From: Lachnospiraceae bacterium
Lineage (GTDB): Bacteria; Bacillota_A; Clostridia; Lachnospirales; Lachnospiraceae
Reading direction: 5' to 3'
NCBI GenBank assembly: GCA_017464645.1
Contig: JAFTZF010000011.1
Span: 1 to 18,739 of the forward strand
Length of the DNA: 18,739 nucleotides
Part shown: piece after piece, positions 14,730-18,739 of the stretch
Layout of the letters: the number at the start of each line of letters is the position of its first letter
Position numbering within the stretch: the first letter of the stretch is position 1
Translations under genes and position numbers: made by a program
Notes under the pieces: model-generated
What the model was told of the DNA's origin: nothing
The model's input: the letters and a program-made list of their open reading frames with translations, nothing else
Database searches by the model: none

Positions 14730-17015
14730 ATGATTCAGTTGTTTGAAGGCGGCGCATATGTACTGAACGGAAACGAGATCATTCCGGACACCAGAGATGC
14801 GCAGGCCGTATTGGAAAGCAGATTAGGGGCAGCGCCTGCAAAGGAAGATGCAAAGAAGCAGACCATTGCTTATGGGATTCTGGAGAGCCACAACACCTCC
14901 GGTTCCATGGAGCAGCTGCAGATCAAATTTGACAAGCTGACCTCTCACGATATTACATTTGTAGGAATCATTCAGACGGCCCGTGCGTCAGGCCTGGAGC
15001 GTTTTCCGGTGCCCTACGTGCTGACCAACTGCCACAACAGTCTTTGCGCTGTAGGCGGCACCATCAACGAGGATGACCACATGTATGGCCTCACCTGTGC
15101 CAAGAAGTATGGCGGTGTGTACGTGCCCCCGCATCAGGCAGTGATCCATCAGTTTGCCAGAGAGATGCTCTCCGGCGGCGGCAAGATGATCCTGGGCTCT
15201 GACAGCCACACCCGGTATGGTGCCCTGGGTACCATGGCCATGGGCGAGGGCGGCCCCGAGCTGGTAAAACAGCTGCTGAACAAGACCTACGACATTCCCA
15301 TGCCGGGCGTGGTAGGTGTATATCTGACCGGCGAGCCCATGAAGGGCGTAGGTCCTCAAGACGTGGCACTGGCTAGTATCGGAGCAGTATTGGCAAACGG
15401 CTATGTAAACAATAAAGTGATGGAGTTTATCGGAGACGGTGTGGCTAAGCTGAGCGCAGACTTCCGTATCGGCATTGATGTAATGACCACCGAGACAACC
15501 TGTCTGTCCTCTATTTGGAAGACCGATGAGACCATTCATGAGTTCTATGACATCCATGGCCGCGCAGGCGACTATAAGGAGCTGAATCCCGGCCCGGTTG
15601 CATATTACGACGGCATGATCTATGTAAACTTAAGCGAGATCAAGCCCATGATCGCCATGCCCTTCCATCCCAGCAATACTTACACCATCGAGGAGCTGAA
15701 TGCAAACCTGATGGATATTCTGGATGACGTGGAGAAGAAGGCGCTGGTGAGTCTGGACGGAGCTGTGGACTTTACCCTGAAGGATAAGGTAAAGAATGGC
15801 AGACTCTATGTGGATCAGGGAATCATTGCAGGCTGCGCCGGCGGCGGATTTGAAAATATCTGTGCAGCAGCAGACATTCTGAAGGGAGCCAGCATTGGTT
15901 CTGATGAATTTACCTTGAGTGTTTACCCGGCAAGTATGCCGATTTATATGGAACTGGTGAAAAATGGTGCAGCAGCCACTCTGATGGAGACCGGTGCTGT
16001 GCTGAAGACGGCTTTCTGCGGACCTTGCTTTGGTGCAGGCGATACTCCTTCCAACAATGGCCTGAGTATCCGCCATTCCACCCGTAACTTCCCCAACAGA
16101 GAAGGTTCCAAGCTCCAGAGCGGCCAGATCGCTTCTGTAGCCCTGATGGATGCACGTTCTATCGCAGCTACCGCAGCCAACAAGGGCTTCCTGACAGCGG
16201 CTACCGATATGGATGTGGAGTTCACCAATCCCACCTACTATTTTGATAGCAAGATCTACGCAAACCGCGTTTTTGACAGCAAGGGCGTGGCAGATCCCGG
16301 CGTAGACATCAAATTTGGTCCCAACATCAAGGACTGGCCGGCTATGTCCGCACTGCCGGAGCACATGGTGCTGAAGGTGGTATCCGAGATTCATGACCCG
16401 GTAACTACTACCGATGAGCTGATTCCTTCCGGAGAGACCTCTTCCTACCGTTCCAATCCTCTGGGACTGGCAGAGTTTACCCTGTCCAGAAAAGACCCGG
16501 CCTATGTAGGGCTGGCAAAAGAGATCCAGGCGGCGCAGAAGGCCGTTGAAGCCGGAAACTGTCCCTGTGAGGCTGTTCCTGAACTGAAGCCCGTATTCCA
16601 GGCTGTGGATGCATGGTTCCCGGGCGTGGACAAGACCAATGTGGGCGTAGGCAGCACCATTTTTGCAGTGAAGCCGGGTGATGGTTCCGCCAGAGAGCAG
16701 GCAGCTTCCTGCCAGAAGGTACTGGGCGGCTGGGCTAACATTGTAAACAGCTATGCCACCAAGCGTTATCGCTCCAACCTGATCAACTGGGGCATGCTGC
16801 CCTTCCTTATTGAAGAGGGCGAGCTTCCCTTTACCAAGGGCGACTTCCTGTTCTTGCCCGAGATCCGCAAGGCAGTGGTAGAGAAGAGCAGTGAGATCAA
16901 AGCCTATGTAAACGGTGAGAAGGACAGAGAGATCACTCTGAGACTGGGCGCTCTGACCGATGACGAGAGAGAGATTATACTGAAGGGATGTCTGATCAAT
17001 TACAACCGCGCGTAG
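14730..17015 (+). CDS. Aconitase-family hydratase (probable aconitate hydratase)
   Basis: This 761-residue [4Fe-4S] hydratase belongs to the aconitase superfamily. The cluster ligands are visible as C369 (IAGCAGGG) and C430/C433 (FCGPCFG), spaced as in mitochondrial aconitase. Substrate-site patterns include [12 protein letters not shown] near residue 155 and [11 protein letters not shown] near 450, and the swivelling C-terminal domain contains [13 protein letters not shown] near 680. The canonical Ser-x-Arg catalytic pair before that last motif (SFAR in classical aconitases) does not align cleanly; here the sequence is [11 protein letters not shown], so the exact substrate is uncertain. Aconitate/citrate is likeliest and another hydroxy-tricarboxylate is possible. 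AGGAGG just before the ATG sets the start. It is a single-gene transcription unit with its own promoter. No citrate synthase or isocitrate dehydrogenase lies in the window. Confidence 0.85.
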   Translation: MIQLFEGGAYVLNGNEIIPDTRDAQAVLESRLGAAPAKEDAKKQTIAYGILESHNTSGSMEQLQIKFDKLTSHDITFVGIIQTARASGLERFPVPYVLTNCHNSLCAVGGTINEDDHMYGLTCAKKYGGVYVPPHQAVIHQFAREMLSGGGKMILGSDSHTRYGALGTMAMGEGGPELVKQLLNKTYDIPMPGVVGVYLTGEPMKGVGPQDVALASIGAVLANGYVNNKVMEFIGDGVAKLSADFRIGIDVMTTETTCLSSIWKTDETIHEFYDIHGRAGDYKELNPGPVAYYDGMIYVNLSEIKPMIAMPFHPSNTYTIEELNANLMDILDDVEKKALVSLDGAVDFTLKDKVKNGRLYVDQGIIAGCAGGGFENICAAADILKGASIGSDEFTLSVYPASMPIYMELVKNGAAATLMETGAVLKTAFCGPCFGAGDTPSNNGLSIRHSTRNFPNREGSKLQSGQIASVALMDARSIAATAANKGFLTAATDMDVEFTNPTYYFDSKIYANRVFDSKGVADPGVDIKFGPNIKDWPAMSALPEHMVLKVVSEIHDPVTTTDELIPSGETSSYRSNPLGLAEFTLSRKDPAYVGLAKEIQAAQKAVEAGNCPCEAVPELKPVFQAVDAWFPGVDKTNVGVGSTIFAVKPGDGSAREQAASCQKVLGGWANIVNSYATKRYRSNLINWGMLPFLIEEGELPFTKGDFLFLPEIRKAVVEKSSEIKAYVNGEKDREITLRLGALTDDEREIILKGCLINYNRA

Positions 17016-17035
17016 GAACGTAGATACGTATGAAA

Positions 17036-17061
17036 ATAAAAAAGAAGAGAGCAGCCTGCTC
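17036..17061 (+). terminator. Truncated terminator of the aconitase gene, probably split by the IS
   Basis: An A/G-rich run (17036-17050) leads into GAGCAG-C-CTGCTC (17049-17061). The expected 3' continuation, a complement of the upstream AAAAAAGAAGA followed by T residues, is missing; the sequence changes at once to AATGTCATTT. This looks like the 5' arm and loop of a terminator whose 3' arm has been displaced by an insertion near 17061/17062. The original form is inferred. Confidence 0.45.
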
Positions 17062-17063
17062 AA

Positions 17064-17180
17064 TGTCATTTAGTTTATGACGAAATTCATTAAGTTAAGG
17101 GAAATCAGCAGATTTCCCTTTTCTAATGCCTTTTTCTTCGGTTTTGACATTAAGTTTAAGAGAAATTTTATTAAATTAAG
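17064..17180 (+). repeat. Pair of 36-bp imperfect direct repeats near the IS left end
   Basis: 17064-17099 and 17145-17180 match at 28 of 36 positions without gaps; both begin TGnCATT and end in TTAAG. The offset is 81 bp. Subterminal repeats of this kind can be transposase binding sites. The first copy also contains a small dyad, GTCAT/ATGAC (17065-17081). Confidence 0.65.
17097..17122 (+). terminator. Terminator just inside the IS left end
   Basis: AAGGGAAATC (17097-17106) and GATTTCCCTT (17111-17120) form a perfect 10-bp stem with the loop AGCA, continuing into TTCT. It would stop transcription entering from the aconitase gene, so it both replaces the broken native terminator and shields the transposase from readthrough. 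Confidence 0.75.
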
Positions 17181-17344
17181 CCTTTCAAGTTGTTGATTTT
17201 TTACTTGAATTGCGTAAAATATAATTAGTGAGTGTGTTTTGGAGAGATTAGAGAGATTTTCGGTTTTTATTGAAATAGTGAATGTTTATTTGATTTTGTA
17301 ATATTTGAGAGAATAGCGAGAACGGAGAGATTTTTGAAAAGTGT

Positions 17345-17388
17345 ATTCCTTGCCATAGGTGGGAATGTCCTTTTCTTTTTTTATTTTT
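17345..17388 (+). terminator. Second hairpin with T-rich tail in the transposase leader
   Basis: ATTCC (17345-17349) pairs with GGAAT (17362-17366), with an inner GCC/GGT pairing around ATA, followed by a long T-rich stretch (17371-17388) 37 bases before the transposase start. The stem is short and imperfect, but the T tract is strong. It probably attenuates transposase expression. A TATAAT at 17220-17225 could be the -10 of the transposase promoter, but no good -35 is in place. Confidence 0.45.
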
Positions 17389-17425
17389 CAAATATTTAAA
17401 ATCTAACGAAACGAGGTTTTTCACT

Positions 17426-18736
17426 ATGAATATTGGTGCAAATATTCCCGACAGGGTAAAAACGGAATTAAACCTTGCCATTGCAGAATCGGCAAGGACA
17501 TATCAAAAAGAAAATGACAGATATTTTTCCAGAAATCGTATTTTAGATGTAGAAACAATGATGAAACTGCTGATTTCCATGCAGGGAGGAAGTTTGCAGA
17601 AAGAATTGCATGAAGCAGGAATATCTGCGACTGCTTCTGCTTTCGTGCAGAGCAGAAAAAAATTATCATGGATGGATTTAGAAAAGATATTAGATGTATT
17701 CAACTCCTATCATCCCGACGCAAAAACCTATAAAGGGTATCGTATTCTTGCTGTTGACGGCACAGCAGTCAATATGCCAAGAAATCCAAAATCAGACAGC
17801 TATATGTGCAACAAGGGTGTGCCAAAAGGCTACAATCAATTACACGTCACACCATTATATGATGTACTTAACAAGACCTACGTACATTGCGTGATACAGC
17901 CACAACCAAAGCAGGATGAAGTGGGTGCACTAAAGTTTATACTGGATTGGTATGGTGTTCAGAAAAAGACACTCATTGTAGCTGACAGAGGGTTTGAATC
18001 ATACAATTTACTGGCACATTTCCAAGAAAAACAGATTGATTATCTGATTCGTGTGAAGCAGGAACGGACAGCCATGAGAGAAGTTGCAAAATTACCCATG
18101 AAAGAACTTGATACAGATATCAGTTTTACAATTACTACCACGCAGACCAATAAAGACAAGGAAAACGGTTATATTTTTCTTCAGACCCATAAAAACAAGA
18201 ATCGAGTATACAGTTCAAACACGAACTGTACAAGATGGGATTTCCCTTCCCCATATCCCATGAAACTGAGGATTGTCCGTTTTATGCTTGATACGGGACA
18301 GTACGAAACCCTTGCCACAAGTCTTCCGAGAAGTTTTACTTTACAGGAAATCAAGGAACTTTACCATGCACGTTGGGGAATTGAGACAGCCTTTAGAGAA
18401 CTAAAATACGGATTTGGTCTGGTGAATCTTCATGGTAAAAATGATGACTTTGTGAAGCAGGAAATTTTTGCAGCAATGATTATGTCAAATTTTTGCAGTC
18501 GGATTGCAGGACAGGTTGTTGTGGAAAAGCCGAAGAAAAATATACATGCGTACAAAGTTAATTGGAACATGGCGGTTTATCTATGCAAGAAATTTTATCG
18601 GGAAGAAAACGGGAACGGAAAACAGTTGATGAAAGATATTGCGAAGTATACCGAAGCGGTACGTCCTAACCGAAGTGATGAAAGAAATTTAAAAGCAAAA
18701 GCTTTTGTCGGTTTTACTTATCGTGTATCTGCATAA
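17426..18736 (+). CDS. IS4-family DDE transposase
   Basis: This 436-residue transposase appears complete, ending with TAA three bases before the window edge. The DDE catalytic triad is visible: D111 in LAVDGTAVN, D187 in IVADRGFES and E320 in YHARWGIETAFRELK. The last is an exact IS4-family Y-(2)-R-(3)-E-(6)-K signature (Y313, R316, E320, K327). The insertion between D187 and E320 (about 130 residues) is of the beta-strand type found in IS4 enzymes. GAGG at 17413-17416 is nine bases before the ATG. No frameshift or stop interrupts it, so the element may be active. It lies downstream of the aconitase gene and is separated from it by two terminator-like hairpins. Confidence 0.93.
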   Translation: MNIGANIPDRVKTELNLAIAESARTYQKENDRYFSRNRILDVETMMKLLISMQGGSLQKELHEAGISATASAFVQSRKKLSWMDLEKILDVFNSYHPDAKTYKGYRILAVDGTAVNMPRNPKSDSYMCNKGVPKGYNQLHVTPLYDVLNKTYVHCVIQPQPKQDEVGALKFILDWYGVQKKTLIVADRGFESYNLLAHFQEKQIDYLIRVKQERTAMREVAKLPMKELDTDISFTITTTQTNKDKENGYIFLQTHKNKNRVYSSNTNCTRWDFPSPYPMKLRIVRFMLDTGQYETLATSLPRSFTLQEIKELYHARWGIETAFRELKYGFGLVNLHGKNDDFVKQEIFAAMIMSNFCSRIAGQVVVEKPKKNIHAYKVNWNMAVYLCKKFYREENGNGKQLMKDIAKYTEAVRPNRSDERNLKAKAFVGFTYRVSA

Positions 18737-18739
18737 AAA

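Larger units (their letters stand above)
17062..18739 (+). mobile_element. IS4-family insertion sequence, left part and full transposase gene; right end outside the window
   Basis: The element carries one transposase gene (17426-18736) and an AT-rich left region of about 365 bases with two 36-bp subterminal repeats, a terminator and an attenuator-like hairpin. Base composition is clearly more AT-rich than the neighbouring aconitase gene. The left boundary is placed at about 17062 because an apparent terminator stem is interrupted there. The right inverted repeat and target duplication cannot be seen because the window ends three bases after the stop codon. The region 17121-17425 holds no other gene. 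Confidence 0.7.

Noticed and set aside
15630..17069. Open frame of 479 codons on the - strand
   Set aside because: It is antisense to the aconitase-family gene, whose motifs and codon pattern are convincing on the + strand; the antisense product has no family features.

Overview
The window looks like a chromosomal segment of a Gram-positive Clostridia, most likely a Lachnospiraceae gut anaerobe. The evidence is the gene order uvrB-uvrA, murB-rapZ-whiA-HPr-like, a Firmicutes-type WhiA, Hsp33, a two-domain NAD synthetase, strong AGGAGG-type ribosome binding sites and sigma-A promoters with 16-17 bp spacers. Every gene lies on the + strand. Genus cannot be decided from the sequence alone.

Layout. 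(1) 1-3167: the 3' end of uvrB, then complete uvrA (nucleotide excision repair), closed by a terminator. (2) 3148-6327: a promoter overlapping that terminator drives murB-rapZ-whiA and a Crh-like HPr paralogue (cell-wall precursor synthesis, nucleotide/RNA-linked signalling, cell division, carbon regulation), ending in a perfect 12-bp terminator. (3) 6342-10073: a near-consensus promoter drives a SAM methyltransferase, hslO (Hsp33) and nadE, closed by a terminator. (4) 10139-13579: an OmpR-type response regulator and a very large multi-pass sensor kinase with abutting stop and start codons. (5) 13580-14666: an AT-rich accessory island. (6) 14652-17015: an aconitase-family hydratase with its own promoter. 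(7) about 17062 to the window end: an IS4-family insertion sequence whose right end lies outside the window.

The most interesting part is the island at 13701-14573. A strong promoter (TTGACA, 16 bp, TATAAT) is followed by no gene. Instead it reads into tandem repeats of about 50 bp, then a long two-part hairpin, then a gene for a protein of about 200 residues resembling the PBECR4/BECR-fold nuclease group. Promoter, tandem-repeat RNA, leaky terminator and toxin gene is the architecture of type III (RNA antitoxin) toxin-antitoxin loci. The two best repeats form the same two successive stems at the same spacing although stem A differs in sequence, which is what a structured RNA would show. The presumed toxin carries a +1 frameshift in a run of seven A near its 5' end, so the locus may be decaying, or the base may be a sequencing error.

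Other points of interest: RapZ has lost both the Lys and the Ser/Thr of its Walker A motif. The HPr-like protein has Glu15 in place of the phosphorylatable His but keeps Ser46. The IS appears to have landed inside the aconitase terminator and brings its own terminator just inside its left end. All product assignments come from reading motifs in the translated sequence; no database search was made.
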